From contig DBWC01000093.1 in the NCBI GenBank assembly GCA_002308615.1, positions 797-6,899 of the forward strand: a stretch of 6,103 nt of DNA. The letters run 5' to 3'. Position 1 is the first letter of the stretch. The number at the start of each line of letters is the position of its first letter. The position numbers and the translations under genes are program-made. Source of the DNA: Clostridiales bacterium UBA1248. Its GTDB lineage: Bacteria; Bacillota; Clostridia; Oscillospirales; CAG-272. The notes under the pieces are model-generated. The model had not been told where the DNA came from and did not search any database. It saw only the letters and a list, made by a program, of their open reading frames with translations. This document shows positions 6,031-6,103 of the stretch, piece after piece.

Positions 6031-6079
6031 GTCGCTTCGCGACGAATCGTGCGGCTTGCGCCGCGATCGGGGCTCCCCG
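6031..6079 (+). repeat. Cluster of GC-rich hairpins downstream of ychF
   Basis: Three short inverted repeats follow each other: GTCGC-TTC-GCGAC (6031-6043), GCGGC-TTGC-GCCGC (6051-6064, with flanking ATC/GAT adding to the stem) and CGGGG-CT-CCCCG (6068-6079). A C-rich stretch follows to the end of the window. There is no T-run, so it is not a standard terminator in the visible part. The form is like a REP-type intergenic repeat. An 11-mer in it, CGATCGGGGCT (6064-6074), also occurs at 3543-3553 next to the regulator-kinase hairpin. Confidence 0.5.
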
Positions 6080-6103
6080 CCCCCCTTACCGCCCCAAACC
6101 CCA

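Overview
The window looks like chromosomal DNA from a low-to-mid GC Gram-positive anaerobe, most likely a gut-type Clostridia (Bacillota) member. This is inferred from strong GGAGG-type ribosome binding sites, a textbook housekeeping (sigma-A type) promoter, rho-independent terminators, an OmpR/HisKA two-component pair in Firmicutes style, and a trypsin/PDZ (HtrA-like) membrane protein. No phage, IS element, CRISPR array, tRNA or rRNA is visible; the content is core chromosome.

Layout. (a) Bases 3-560 (+) are the 3' end of an unrecognised protein gene that enters from the left edge. (b) Bases 561-807 are a convergent intergenic region with a strong bidirectional terminator (688-724) and a second, minus-strand terminator with a GTAA tetraloop (761-788). 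(c) Bases 4313 down to 808 (-) form an apparent three-gene operon: an OmpR-family response regulator, a HAMP/HisKA/HATPase membrane sensor kinase, and a membrane-anchored HtrA-like protein with a PDZ domain. (d) Bases 4314-4562 are a divergent regulatory region. (e) Bases 4563-6019 (+) are a small single-pass membrane protein followed 17 bp later by the universal P-loop ATPase/GTPase ychF; both appear to be read from a perfect TTGACA-17-TATAAT promoter at 4504-4532. (f) The right end, 6031-6079, is a cluster of small GC-rich hairpins.

How the parts work together. The kinase should sense an envelope signal and phosphorylate the regulator on Asp54. Directly upstream of the regulator's -10 box there are four hexamers at exact 11-bp spacing (4396-4434). 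The central pair fits the published WalR box TGTWAH-N5-TGTWAH exactly, and read on the other strand it resembles the Bacillus PhoP box. This suggests autoregulation by an OmpR-type regulator. The order regulator-kinase-HtrA-like recalls the walRK...htrC arrangement of Bacillus, but the kinase lacks an obvious cytoplasmic PAS domain and no yycH/yycI/yycJ genes are present, so the assignment stays open.

The most notable protein is the HtrA-like one. It keeps the fold signatures and the catalytic Asp, but the His position reads Ser138 and the nucleophile position reads Cys230 within a C-x-x-C motif. It is therefore probably a pseudoprotease or an envelope binding/sensing accessory of the two-component system, not a working serine protease. 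An 11-bp perfect inverted repeat in the regulator-kinase gap is a second candidate control element.
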